From: Aldersonia sp. NBC_00410
GTDB lineage: Bacteria > Actinomycetota > Actinomycetes > Mycobacteriales > Mycobacteriaceae
NCBI RefSeq assembly: GCF_026342035.1
Contig: NZ_JAPENM010000001.1
Coordinates: forward strand, 434,001-498,000
Direction of reading: 5' to 3'
Length of the DNA: 64,000 bases
The notes below the pieces were generated by a model. It ran no database searches. It was not told where the DNA came from and saw only the letters and a program-made list of their open reading frames with translations. Positions 56,133-64,000 of the stretch are shown here, piece by piece. The translations under genes and the position numbers were made by a program. The stretch's first letter is position 1. Each line of letters begins with the position of its first letter.

Positions 56133-57443
56133 ATGGCACGATCGATCGCTCGACAAATTCTGACGGTCGGTGCCGCGGCTCTCCTCCCGCTCACCGCCGG
56201 TGCCGTCGCGCACGCCGCACCCGACTCAGGGGTGTCCGACCAGGCACCACTGCTGCCCGTCGAGCTCGTGCAGGCCATCCAGCACGATCTGAAACTGAGC
56301 CCCGCCGAGTACCTGCAGCGCTCCGAGGTCGCCCAGCAGCTCGCCGAGTTCGCCACGATCGCCGAGCAGCTGTACCCGGACGTCTTCGCGGGGTCCTGGC
56401 TCGACCAAGACGGGCAGCCGATTATCGGACTCGCGCCGGGCGCGCAGACGGCCGCGGCCCGCGCCGAAATCACCGCGAACGGCTTCGCGGTCAAAGACGT
56501 CGCAAAGAGTTCGGCGACATTGCGCAATGAGAAATCCATGCTGAGCGACTGGTTCGCGGGTCAGCCCGCGCCGATCGCGTCGCTGATGCGTGGTATCGCC
56601 ATCGACACCATCAACAACACGCTCGCCGTGCAGGTCACCGAACTACCGGGCGGCCTGCGACTGCCGAGTTTCGTCGATCCGGCGCAGGTGGTCGTGATCC
56701 CGTCACTGTCCGCGCCCCAGCCCGTGCCGGTACCGCGCACGAACGCCGCGGCAATCCCGCCCGGTGCGCTGGCCGGCGGCGACGGGTACATCGCCGCGAC
56801 CGACGAGTCCGCGGCCCGTTGCTCGCTCGGCTTCAACGGCATCGATGCGCGCGGGCAGGCTGTCACCATCACCGCGGGTCACTGCAACCCGGATCTCGCG
56901 TCGGCAGGCACGGCCACCGCGGCCGGAATGTACGAACTGCTCGAGTACGACCGCGCCGGTGCCCGGCTCGGCACCTTCGTTCGGTCCCGCCTGGACGGCC
57001 ACGACTGGTCGATAGTCGCGATCACGCCGGCCGCCCAGGCCCGGTTTGCGAACAACGGGGTCCGAGTTCCGGGCGCCGCACCGCTGGCCATCGACGGCAC
57101 CGCCCAACCCGTGGTCGGCGCTCCGGTGTGCAAGTCTGGATCGCGGACCGGGTTCAGCTGCGGCACGGTGCTCGCGGTCGATCAGGACATCGCCGTCGGC
57201 GACCATCGGCTGACCGGTTCATTCGCCTCCAGCATCTGCGCCCTGCCCGGCGACAGCGGCGGCGCAGTGGTGACCGGGACGCGCGCGCTCGGAGTGTCGA
57301 GCGCATCATCGGTGGCCGATTATCCGATCTGCGAGATACCGAACCTGCTCGGCATGCTGACCGGCGACGGGCCGCTGCTGTTCTCGACGCCGATCAACAC
57401 GATCCTCGCCGACAACCCCGGCCTGCGGGTGCGCACCAGCTAA
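56133..57443 (+). CDS. Secreted S1-family serine protease with propeptide (second copy)
   Basis: The 436-residue paralogue of the preceding protease has a signal peptide cut near AHAAPD and a propeptide LKLSPAEYLQRSEVAQQLAE. The catalytic residues are in ITAGHCNPD (His), GHDWSIVAI (Asp) and LPGDSGGAVVTG (Ser). The propeptide and active-site blocks match the first copy; loops differ. A strong hairpin at 57519 ends the transcript. The 195 bases between the two genes leave room for a separate promoter. Confidence 0.9.
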   Translation: MARSIARQILTVGAAALLPLTAGAVAHAAPDSGVSDQAPLLPVELVQAIQHDLKLSPAEYLQRSEVAQQLAEFATIAEQLYPDVFAGSWLDQDGQPIIGLAPGAQTAAARAEITANGFAVKDVAKSSATLRNEKSMLSDWFAGQPAPIASLMRGIAIDTINNTLAVQVTELPGGLRLPSFVDPAQVVVIPSLSAPQPVPVPRTNAAAIPPGALAGGDGYIAATDESAARCSLGFNGIDARGQAVTITAGHCNPDLASAGTATAAGMYELLEYDRAGARLGTFVRSRLDGHDWSIVAITPAAQARFANNGVRVPGAAPLAIDGTAQPVVGAPVCKSGSRTGFSCGTVLAVDQDIAVGDHRLTGSFASSICALPGDSGGAVVTGTRALGVSSASSVADYPICEIPNLLGMLTGDGPLLFSTPINTILADNPGLRVRTS

Positions 57444-57518
57444 TCCGCGGCGCCGCAGCGCACTGGCACCCAGGCGAGCGACGCGCCAGTTCCTGTCCGG
57501 GCAACACCTGAGCGACAC

Positions 57519-57562
57519 AGCGAAACGGCCCGGCCTCCCGTGGGAGATCGGGCCGTTTCGCT
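57519..57562. terminator. Strong nested hairpin between convergent genes
   Basis: Outer perfect 14-base arms AGCGAAACGGCCCG and its complement enclose an inner CTCCC/GGGAG stem. It sits 76 bases past the second protease stop and 18 bases from the convergent gene's stop, so it can end both. No T-run follows on either strand. Confidence 0.75.
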
Positions 57563-57579
57563 TGGGCCGGTTGGACTGG

Positions 57580-58275
57580 TTACCTGGTGGGCGCCTCGGT
57601 CGCCTTGGGGGGCGCCGGGACGGGGGTCGTGTAGTTGTACTTGGTAGTGCCGGGCTTCGCCATCAGCGTCGAAACCAGATCGATTGCCGAGTAGACGAGC
57701 ACCGGCCCGCCGACCGCGACCATGCCGATGATTCCGCCGAGCGACGCTCCGACCGTCGCCGCAGGCAAGCAGCCGAGCCCGAAGAACGGCGAGCCGAGTA
57801 CACAGCCGATCACGCCGCCGACGACGACTCCCGCCGCGGTACCGAGGAACGTGCCGATGGCGGTCCCGACACTGAACATCGACGAGAACATGCTGAGCGC
57901 ACGCTGATCCTCTTGCGGCGAGGCAACCGGTCGTACCAGCACCGGGCGTGCGTTCAGCACGCTCATGTCCGGCGTCATCCTGATCTCCGTGCCGTTGTTC
58001 GCCACGGTGGCGGCGACCGGATGCGCGATGCTGTCGAGCGTGAACGAGAGCGGGACTCGTAGCACCGCTGCGCCGGTGGTGTCGACGATGTCGACGGTGC
58101 GCCGGTCCGCGGCAATCTTGAAGGTGCCGCCTTCAAGGGTTGTCACGACCGTCTTGTCGACCAGGTTGGTGTGGTAGCGAATGTCTTGGGCAGGTGCTGC
58201 CTGACTGGTACCCACGCCGCCAACCACCGAGGCGACAACCAGCGAAGCGATCGCCACGATGCGAGTGAACTTCAT
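57580..58275 (-). CDS. Secreted glycine-rich protein of unknown function (first copy)
   Basis: The 231-residue protein has a Sec signal (KFTRIVAIASLVVASVVGGV, cut after SQA) and a beta-rich domain with the block VDKTVVTTLEGGTFKIAADR. A hydrophobic Gly-rich region follows (GTAAGVVVGGVIGCVLGSPF, FGLGCLPAATVGASLGGIIG). Two cysteines in that region are shared with the neighbour. The C-terminus is Pro-rich. I do not recognise a function. The hydrophobic region could insert into a membrane. It ends beside the shared hairpin terminator. Confidence 0.75.
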   Translation of the reverse strand: MKFTRIVAIASLVVASVVGGVGTSQAAPAQDIRYHTNLVDKTVVTTLEGGTFKIAADRRTVDIVDTTGAAVLRVPLSFTLDSIAHPVAATVANNGTEIRMTPDMSVLNARPVLVRPVASPQEDQRALSMFSSMFSVGTAIGTFLGTAAGVVVGGVIGCVLGSPFFGLGCLPAATVGASLGGIIGMVAVGGPVLVYSAIDLVSTLMAKPGTTKYNYTTPVPAPPKATEAPTR

Positions 58276-58549
58276 AGGGGTTCTGTCTTTCCGTCGTCTT
58301 GCGAAACCGCACGCACAGAGCCCCAGGCAAGTACAAGAAAACTCCCTCGCAACGGGACAAGCCCGCCTCGAAGCTTTTGTGGCCTAGCGCACTTGACGTC
58401 GAACCATATCGGATGGCGAGGCAAATGTGTAGTTAATCACGTCTAAAACGTCACCATTTAACCTAACACTTGCCCAAGGTTCAATTTGTGCATCGGAGTC
58501 GCCCGACAGAGTCGCGCGACCGCCCGGCCCGATTCGGTCGGCGCGCCCG

Positions 58550-59224
58550 CTACCGTGCGGGCGCAGGCGGCGGCTCCGGGTAATTCCACTTCGTCGTGCC
58601 GGGCGGAGCGGTGAGTGTCTGGATCAGGTCGACCCCCGCGATGATCGCAGTCGGACCGCCGACCGCGAGCGTCCCCAGAATTCCGCCGAGGGTGGCTCCG
58701 ACTGCCGCAGCCGGAAGGCAACCGAGTCCGAAGAACGGTGAGCCGAGGATGCAGCCGATGACCGCACCGGCAACCACGCCTACGCCAAGGCCGACGAGGC
58801 TACCGATCGCCGTGGCGATCCCGAGTTGGGACTGGAAGTTCTGCTGTGCGCGAGTGTTTTCCTCGGGCGAGGCGACCGGCCGGACGAGGGACCGACCTAG
58901 CTCCGGCATCCCGTTCGGCGTCAGCTCCAGGATCTTGCCGTTGTCCTTCACGACTTGATTCAACGGAAACAGGACGCCGTTCACATGGACGGCAAGGGGA
59001 AGATTCACCACCGTGTTGCCCGCCAAGTCCTTGATATCGACCGTCTTTCCGTCGCCCTGAACTTGAAAGAATCCTCCGTCGAGGGTGGTAACTACGGTCC
59101 TGTCGACCAGCATGGTTTCATAGCCGATCGGAACCGGCACCGGGTGCGCGTTCGCCGTTCCCGCTCCTACCGACAGCGCCGCGACTGTCATGACAGCGAG
59201 CGTCGTCGTTCGAATCAGTCTCAT
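58550..59224 (-). CDS. Secreted glycine-rich protein of unknown function (second copy)
   Basis: The 224-residue paralogue of the preceding gene has ATG 59224 with AAAGGTG upstream. It shares VDRTVVTTLDGGFFQVQGDG, the conserved LVRPVASPE block and the near-identical GAVIGCILGSPFFGLGCLPA region. The signal peptide and central domain order are the same. The pair is a tandem duplication; the Gly-rich segment is the most conserved part. Function unknown. Confidence 0.75.
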   Translation of the reverse strand: MRLIRTTTLAVMTVAALSVGAGTANAHPVPVPIGYETMLVDRTVVTTLDGGFFQVQGDGKTVDIKDLAGNTVVNLPLAVHVNGVLFPLNQVVKDNGKILELTPNGMPELGRSLVRPVASPEENTRAQQNFQSQLGIATAIGSLVGLGVGVVAGAVIGCILGSPFFGLGCLPAAAVGATLGGILGTLAVGGPTAIIAGVDLIQTLTAPPGTTKWNYPEPPPAPAR

Positions 59225-59575
59225 AGTTGCCACACCTTTACTGCGAGTAGCCGACACGCAGCGCCGAGGTATGCCGAACACCAGGTAGTTCGGCTCCGCC
59301 TAGCAGGCCGATCGATTGCCCCCCGAGCACTCTTATGTCGACGCCATACGCAAGCTGAATGTTAGCTGAATCACATCCCGAAGCGAATGGGAATCGCCAA
59401 CTCACTCGAAGTTAGCCTGACCTTCGCTGCGCTCGGCCTGCACGTTCACCTACCGTTACGGAGACTCACCAACGATCCTTTGCCTCGTTCGCTACTCGCC
59501 GGTAACTTAGTGGACATTAGACTGCTTCCCTACCTCCACATCGGTAGGCATGCATGAGAAACGAGAGGTCGCGAC
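59225..59575. other. Intergenic region upstream of the Fe-S oxidoreductase
   Basis: This 351-base divergent gap has no gene. It holds a direct repeat AGCTGAAT (59353-59360 and 59364-59371), a DtxR/IdeR-like palindrome at 59407-59425 and an AACTTAG element near 59506 that could be a -10 box. A GAAACGAGAGG ribosome-like stretch precedes the ATG at 59576. Confidence 0.5.
59407..59425. promoter_or_regulatory. Candidate IdeR/DtxR iron box
   Basis: CGAAGTTAGCCTGACCTTC matches 13 of 19 bases of the consensus TTAGGTTAGCCTAACCTAA, with the central TTAGCCT intact. It lies 150 bases upstream of the Fe-S protein gene. Iron control of an Fe-S oxidoreductase is plausible but the match is at the margin. 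Confidence 0.35.
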
Positions 59576-62500
59576 ATGAATGCCCTGACGATCACGTTGG
59601 GCACGATTGGTGCACTACTAAGCCTGCTGTGTTGGGCGTCATTCCTCGACGGCGCGGTTCGGATGGGCCGCACCGTCGCAGTCGGCCAACCTGCCCCCGA
59701 TCGCTGGCGGCCGTTCTTCCCGCGCTTCAAGCAGATGATCGTCGAGTTCATCGTGCACACGCGGATGGCGAAGTTCCGCACCGTCGGCTGGGCGCACTGG
59801 CTCGTCATGATCGGCTTCCTCGCCGGCGCGATTCTGTGGTTCGAGGCGTACGGACAGACGTTCAACCCCGAGTTCCACTGGCCGATCTTCGGCGACTGGG
59901 CCGTCTACCACCTGATGGACGAGATCCTCGGCATCGGCACGGTGGTCGGCATTCTCACGTTGATTGCCATCCGCCAACTCAACCACCCGCGTCTGCCGGA
60001 GCGACTGTCCCGGTTCAGCGGCTCCAAGTTCGGCCCCGCCTACTTCGTCGAGTACGTCGTGCTCATCGAGGGCCTGGGCATGATCTTCGTGAAGGCCGGC
60101 AAGATCGCGACCTACGAGCACAGCAATCCGTGGACCGATTTCTTCACGATGAACCTCGCGAAGCTGCTTCCGGCCAGCGTCGTGATGGTGTCGATCTTCG
60201 CGTTCATCAAACTGATGTCCGGCATGATCTGGCTGCTCTTGGTCGGCCGCAACATCACGTGGGGTGTTGCGTGGCACCGGTTCAGTGCGTTCCCGAACAT
60301 TTTCTTCAAGCGTGAGGACGATGGTGGGGTCGCGCTCGGTGCTCTGAAGCCGATGATGTCCAAGGGCCGCGCCTTGGACATGGAGAATGTCGACCCCGAT
60401 ACCGACACCCTCGGCGCGGGCGCGATCGAGGATTTCAGTTGGAAGGGTTGGCTGGATTTCACCACGTGCACCGAGTGTGGTCGGTGCCAGTCGCAGTGCC
60501 CGGCGTGGAATACCGGTAAGCCGCTCTCGCCGAAGCTGCTGATCATGTCGCTGCGCGACCATGGCTACGCCAAGGCGCCGTATCTGTTGGCGGGCGGGCG
60601 CAAGGATGGCGGCGGTGAGGAGATCGGTCTGGTCGACGCCGAGGGCAACCTGCGCGAGGACAAGCTGAACGGCATCTCGCAGGCCGCGCGTACCGAGGCC
60701 GAGCGTCCCCTGGTCGGCGACGCGGAGGCGGGCGGCATCATCGATCCCGAGGTGTTGTGGAGCTGCACCACCTGCGGCGCGTGTGTGGAGCAGTGCCCGG
60801 TGGACATCGAGCATGTCGATCACATCATCGATATGCGTCGCTACCAGGTGCTCATCGAGTCGGAGTTCCCGTCCGAGCTGGCCGGGCTGTTCAAGAACCT
60901 GGAGAACAAGGGCAACCCCTGGGGGCAGAACGCCAAGGACCGGCTCAACTGGATCAACGAGATGGACTTCGAGATCCCGGTGTTCGGCCAGGATGCGGAT
61001 TCCTTCGCCGATTACGAGTACCTGTTCTGGGTCGGTTGTGCCGGTGCCTACGAGGACCGCGCGAAGAAGACCACCAAGGCGGTCGCGGAACTGCTCGCGA
61101 CCGCGGGCACGAAGTTCCTGGTGCTCGGTGCCGACGAGACCTGCACCGGCGACTCGGCGCGCCGCGCGGGCAACGAGTTCCTGTTCCAGCAGTTGGCGAT
61201 GCAGAACATCGAATTGCTCGACTCGGTGTTCGAGGGCGTCGCGGACAGCAAGCGCAAGATCGTCGTGACGTGTGCGCACTGCTTCAACGCGCTCAACAAC
61301 GAATACCCCCAGGTCGGCGGCAACTACGAGGTGGTGCACCACACCCAGTTGCTCAACCGGCTGGTGCGGGCGAAGAAGCTGGTTCCGGTCGCACCCATCG
61401 GTGGCCAGAACGTCACCTACCACGATCCGTGCTACCTGGGCCGGCACAACAAGGTCTACGACGCGCCGCGTGAGCTGATGGCCGCGTCGGGTTCGACGTT
61501 GACCGAGATGCCGCGCCACGGCGAGCGGTCGATGTGCTGCGGTGCGGGTGGTGCGCGGATGTGGATGGAGGAGCAGCTCGGCAAGCGGATCAACGTCGAC
61601 CGGGTCGACGAGGCGCTCGACACGTTGAGCGCCTCGAGCAACGGTGCGGGCCCGGGCAAGATCGCGACCGGGTGCCCGTTCTGCCGTGTCATGCTCAGCG
61701 ACGGCGCGACGGCCCGTCAGGACAACATCGAGGGCGACAAGGTCGAGGTCGTCGATGTCGCGCAGCTGATGCTGGATTCGATCACCCGCCTCGATCCGGC
61801 GCAGCTCGGCGAGAACATCAAGGTCATCCCGCGGCCGCGGGCCGAGCCTGCGCAGGCCCCCTCAACACAGGCAGAGCCCGTACCGCAGAAGTCCGACATT
61901 GCTGCAGAAGACGCTGCCGAGGCGGAGGAAGCCGAGCGGACGGAGGAGGTCGAGGCCGCGGCATCGACACCCGCCGCGAAGGCCGCCCCCGCCGGCAAGG
62001 GACTGGCGATGAAGGGCCTGGCCAAAGCACCCGGAGCCAAGGCACCAGGCGGCGCGAAGCAGCCCGCGGAGGCCGTTGACGAAGCGCCGGCCGCCGAGGC
62101 TCCCAAGCCCAAGGGACTGGCAATGAAGGGCCTGGCCAAGGCGCCGGGCCCGAAGGCACCCGGAGCGAAGGCCCCGGGCAAGCCCGCCGTACCCGAGCCC
62201 GCGACCGATGAGGCGGCCCCTGCCGCGGAAGCACCGAAGCCCAAGGGGCTGGCCATGAAGGGTGCCGCGAAGGCACCCGGCAAGGGCCTGCAGATGAAGG
62301 GTGCCGCCAAAGCACCCGGTGCGAAGGCACCCGCCGAGGCGGAATCGGGCGCAACTGCCGAGCGGCCCGAGGCAGCGGAGGCGGCCGTCCCCGTCCAAGC
62401 GACGGAGTCGAAGCCGACGGTAGCTGCAGCGGAATCCAAGCCGACTGTCGCGGCGAAAGGCCTGGCCATGAAGTCGGGGTTCAAGAAACCCGGCGCCAAG

Positions 62501-63397
62501 GCGAGCCCACCAGCGGCGAAGCCCGAAGCGGCTGCCGAGCAGCCGGCCGAGGCGTCCGCACCCGCCGACGCCCCGGCGGAGTCCAAGCCGACTGTCGCCG
62601 CAGCGGAATCCAAGCCGACTGTCGCGGCAGCGGAATCCAAGCCGACTGTCGCGGCAGCGGAATCCAAGCCGACTGTCGCGGCAGCGGAATCCAAGCCGAC
62701 TGTCGCGGCGAAAGGCCTGGCCATGAAGTCGGGGTTCAAGAAACCCGGCGCCAAGGCGAGCGCACCAGCGGCGAATCCCGAAGCGGCTGCCGAGCAGCCG
62801 GCCGAGGCGTCCGCACCCGCCGAGGCCCCGGCGGAGTCCAAGCCGACTGACGCGGCAGCGGAATCCAAGCCGACTGTCGCGGCAGCGGAATCCAAGCCGA
62901 CTGTCGCGGCAGCGGAATCCAAGCCGACTGTCGCGGCGAAAGGCCTGGCCATGAAGTCGGGGTTCAAGAAACCCGGCGCCAAGGCGAGCACACCAGCGGC
63001 GAAGCCCGAAGCGGCTGCCGAGCAGCCGGCCGAGGCGTCCGCACCCGCCGAGGCCCCGGCGGAGTCCAAGCCGACTGTCGCCGCAGCGGAGTTTAAGCCG
63101 ACTGTCGCGGCAGCGGAATCCAAGCCGACTGTCGCGGCCAAGGGCCTGGCAATGAAGTCCGGGTTCAAGAAGCCCGGCGCTCGACCGGCGGCAGCGGCAC
63201 CGGCCGCACCCGCCGCGCCGGAACCCACAGCGCCCGCCGAGCCAGAACCCGCAGCGCCGGAACCGGAAGCTACCGCCGAGCCGGAACCGCAGCAGCCCGA
63301 GTCTTCGAACGGCAGCGACGCTCCGGCGCCGCCGGCCGCCAAGCCGGGCGGACTCGGCTTCAAGTCGGGCGCGAAGGCGCCGGGCCGACGCTCCTAG
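59576..63397 (+). CDS. Membrane Fe-S oxidoreductase with CCG domains and long repeat tail (Rv0338c-like)
   Basis: The 1273-residue protein has an N-terminal membrane part of five or six helices (about residues 1-230), two 4Fe-4S ferredoxin motifs CTECGRCQSQCP (residue 298) and CTTCGACVEQCP (residue 397), and two CCG-type heterodisulfide-reductase-like domains with YHDPCYLGRHNKVYD and SMCCGAGGARMW (about 620-660). It resembles the mycobacterial iron-sulfur reductase Rv0338c; the electron partner is unknown. From about residue 755 the protein is a long low-complexity Ala/Pro/Lys tail with nine KGLAMK-type motifs and 14 ESKPTVA-type units. Such tails on this family are Lys-rich in mycobacteria too, but this one is very long. 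A strong intrinsic terminator follows. Confidence 0.88.
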   Translation: MNALTITLGTIGALLSLLCWASFLDGAVRMGRTVAVGQPAPDRWRPFFPRFKQMIVEFIVHTRMAKFRTVGWAHWLVMIGFLAGAILWFEAYGQTFNPEFHWPIFGDWAVYHLMDEILGIGTVVGILTLIAIRQLNHPRLPERLSRFSGSKFGPAYFVEYVVLIEGLGMIFVKAGKIATYEHSNPWTDFFTMNLAKLLPASVVMVSIFAFIKLMSGMIWLLLVGRNITWGVAWHRFSAFPNIFFKREDDGGVALGALKPMMSKGRALDMENVDPDTDTLGAGAIEDFSWKGWLDFTTCTECGRCQSQCPAWNTGKPLSPKLLIMSLRDHGYAKAPYLLAGGRKDGGGEEIGLVDAEGNLREDKLNGISQAARTEAERPLVGDAEAGGIIDPEVLWSCTTCGACVEQCPVDIEHVDHIIDMRRYQVLIESEFPSELAGLFKNLENKGNPWGQNAKDRLNWINEMDFEIPVFGQDADSFADYEYLFWVGCAGAYEDRAKKTTKAVAELLATAGTKFLVLGADETCTGDSARRAGNEFLFQQLAMQNIELLDSVFEGVADSKRKIVVTCAHCFNALNNEYPQVGGNYEVVHHTQLLNRLVRAKKLVPVAPIGGQNVTYHDPCYLGRHNKVYDAPRELMAASGSTLTEMPRHGERSMCCGAGGARMWMEEQLGKRINVDRVDEALDTLSASSNGAGPGKIATGCPFCRVMLSDGATARQDNIEGDKVEVVDVAQLMLDSITRLDPAQLGENIKVIPRPRAEPAQAPSTQAEPVPQKSDIAAEDAAEAEEAERTEEVEAAASTPAAKAAPAGKGLAMKGLAKAPGAKAPGGAKQPAEAVDEAPAAEAPKPKGLAMKGLAKAPGPKAPGAKAPGKPAVPEPATDEAAPAAEAPKPKGLAMKGAAKAPGKGLQMKGAAKAPGAKAPAEAESGATAERPEAAEAAVPVQATESKPTVAAAESKPTVAAKGLAMKSGFKKPGAKASPPAAKPEAAAEQPAEASAPADAPAESKPTVAAAESKPTVAAAESKPTVAAAESKPTVAAAESKPTVAAKGLAMKSGFKKPGAKASAPAANPEAAAEQPAEASAPAEAPAESKPTDAAAESKPTVAAAESKPTVAAAESKPTVAAKGLAMKSGFKKPGAKASTPAAKPEAAAEQPAEASAPAEAPAESKPTVAAAEFKPTVAAAESKPTVAAKGLAMKSGFKKPGARPAAAAPAAPAAPEPTAPAEPEPAAPEPEATAEPEPQQPESSNGSDAPAPPAAKPGGLGFKSGAKAPGRRS
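62405..63183 (+). repeat. Tandem repeat region (9-residue ESKPTVA units in four blocks)
   Basis: The 27-base unit encodes AAESKPTVA. It occurs in blocks of 2, 5, 4 and 3 copies, each closed by a KGLAMKSGFKKPG segment; a near-identical ~40-residue spacer follows the first three blocks. KGLAMK segments lie at about 62456, 62711, 62939 and 63140. Their spacing falls by exactly 27 bases each time (255, 228, 201), i.e. one unit per block. One unit reads EFKPTVA and one ESKPTDA. The high nucleotide identity points to recent expansion and contraction. Confidence 0.95.
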
Positions 63398-63419
63398 CCG
63401 GAGCAGCACACACCCGAAT

Positions 63420-63465
63420 GCGGTGTGCGAGTGCGTGACGACGCGCCCTCGCACACCGCGTTTTC
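63420..63465 (+). terminator. Intrinsic terminator of the Fe-S oxidoreductase gene
   Basis: Perfect 12-base arms (GCGGTGTGCGAG and its complement) enclose a 16-base loop with its own GCGT/ACGC stem. TTTTCTTT follows. It is 23 bases past the stop codon. Confidence 0.92.
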
Positions 63466-63493
63466 TTTCCGGCCGTCCCTTACAGTCTCGAAT

Positions 63494-64000
63494 GTGACCA
63501 CTGCTGCCGGCTCCCCGGTCGTGGACGTCGAAAGCCTCACGCGCACCTTCGGCGAGCGCCGGGGTATCGCCGAGGTGAGTTTCAACATCGCCGAGGGTGA
63601 GATTTTCGGCTTCCTGGGACCGAACGGTGCCGGGAAGTCCACCACGATCCGCCTGCTACTCGGTCTCTATCGCCCGACATCGGGCACGATGCGCGTGCTC
63701 GGCCACGATCCCACCCGGGACCGGACCGAAATGCTGCGCCGGATCGGGTACCTGCCCGGTGAAGTAAAACTGTTCACCAGGCTCACCGGACGCCAGCATC
63801 TCGATCGTGTGGCACACATCCGTGGAGTGACCGATCTCCGGCTGCGCGACGAGCTGGTCGAGCGGCTCGGCGCCGAGCTCGATACCCCATTACGCACCCT
63901 GTCGAAGGGAAATCGACAGAAGCTCGGCCTGGTCATGGCGTTCATGCATCGGCCCGATCTGCTCGTCCTGGACGAGCCGACGTCGGGACTGGACCCGTTG
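63494..64000 (+). CDS. ABC transporter ATP-binding protein (partial, DRR-type exporter)
   Basis: The first 169 residues are visible and the right edge cuts the gene inside the D-loop (TSGLDPL). It starts at GTG 63494. Walker A is GPNGAGKSTT, Q-loop region at IGYLPGEVKLF, signature LSKGNRQKLGLVMAF and Walker B LLVLDEPTSGLD. The LSKGN signature is the variant usual in ABC-2 type multidrug or antibiotic exporters. A permease partner probably follows beyond the window. The gene follows the terminator of the Fe-S protein, so it has its own promoter. Confidence 0.9.
   Translation, partial: MTTAAGSPVVDVESLTRTFGERRGIAEVSFNIAEGEIFGFLGPNGAGKSTTIRLLLGLYRPTSGTMRVLGHDPTRDRTEMLRRIGYLPGEVKLFTRLTGRQHLDRVAHIRGVTDLRLRDELVERLGAELDTPLRTLSKGNRQKLGLVMAFMHRPDLLVLDEPTSGLDPL

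Noticed and set aside
59639-63454. Long minus-strand frames opposite the Fe-S protein, including glycine/arginine-rich ones opposite its repeat tail
   Set aside because: They mirror the repeat array and the high GC of the plus-strand gene. Fe-S motifs and codon use support the plus strand.

Overview
The window is high-GC DNA from a mycolic-acid actinobacterium. Nocardia or a close relative is the best guess. The evidence is a set of genes whose order I recognise from the Mycobacterium tuberculosis region around purA, fba, pyrE and clpB (homologues of Rv0357c to Rv0361, fba, Rv0364, Rv0365c, Rv0380c, pyrE, Rv0383c, clpB, Rv0385), plus dnaK-grpE-dnaJ-hspR and an Rv0338c-like Fe-S protein. These names come from memory of the M. 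tuberculosis map, not from a search.

Layout. 1-2.8 kb: tail of a CaiB/BaiF CoA-transferase, a MocR regulator diverging from a small membrane protein, an intergenic repeat cluster and an Ogt-type DNA methyltransferase. 2.8-8.2 kb: two tandem LuxR-type LAL ATPase regulators. 8.4-10.2 kb: an overlapping pair encoding a repeat-bearing surface protein and an unknown protein. 10.2-13.3 kb: purA and the Rv0358/Rv0359-like genes. 13.3-21.2 kb: an organosulfur-type island (luciferase-fold flavoproteins, a DszC/SfnB-like flavoprotein, a TauD/AtsK-like dioxygenase, an MFS carrier and one decayed fragment), lying between genes I believe are neighbours in mycobacteria. 21.2-29.2 kb: core genes (DUF3151, fba, DedA, GH76, SpoU methyltransferase, SDR, YhhN). 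29.2-37 kb: an MFS pseudogene, a secreted protein, a Liv-type ABC transporter with its two permeases and one ATPase fused, and a secreted metallophosphoesterase. 37-45.2 kb: pyrE, SDR, Rv0383c-like protein, a DUF5666-like protein, clpB, a decayed AbiEi/DUF559-like gene and a type II flavohaemoglobin, with its reductase half repeated as a separate gene.

46-48.6 kb: a six-gene Asp23/Gls24-type envelope operon with overlapping start and stop codons. 48.6-52.8 kb: the dnaK-grpE-dnaJ-hspR operon on the minus strand, with three HAIR-type operators upstream and a matching one at clpB, so HspR probably controls both. 53.2-59.2 kb: secreted and membrane proteins, including a membrane protein with a degenerate Hsp70-like N-terminus diverging from dnaK, two S1 serine protease paralogues, and two small glycine-rich secreted paralogues. 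59.6-63.4 kb: a membrane Fe-S oxidoreductase with a long repeat tail, followed by a strong terminator and an ABC ATPase that runs off the right edge.

I see no rRNA, tRNA, CRISPR array, insertion sequence or phage gene. Recent change shows as gene decay (three remnants), tandem duplication (LAL regulators, serine proteases, glycine-rich proteins, flavoprotein reductase) and short repeats in front of purA, ogt and pyrE. No single locus is a clearly new system. The best leads are the repeat tail of the Fe-S protein, the Hsp70-like membrane protein next to dnaK, and the unknown surface-protein pair at 8.4-10.2 kb.
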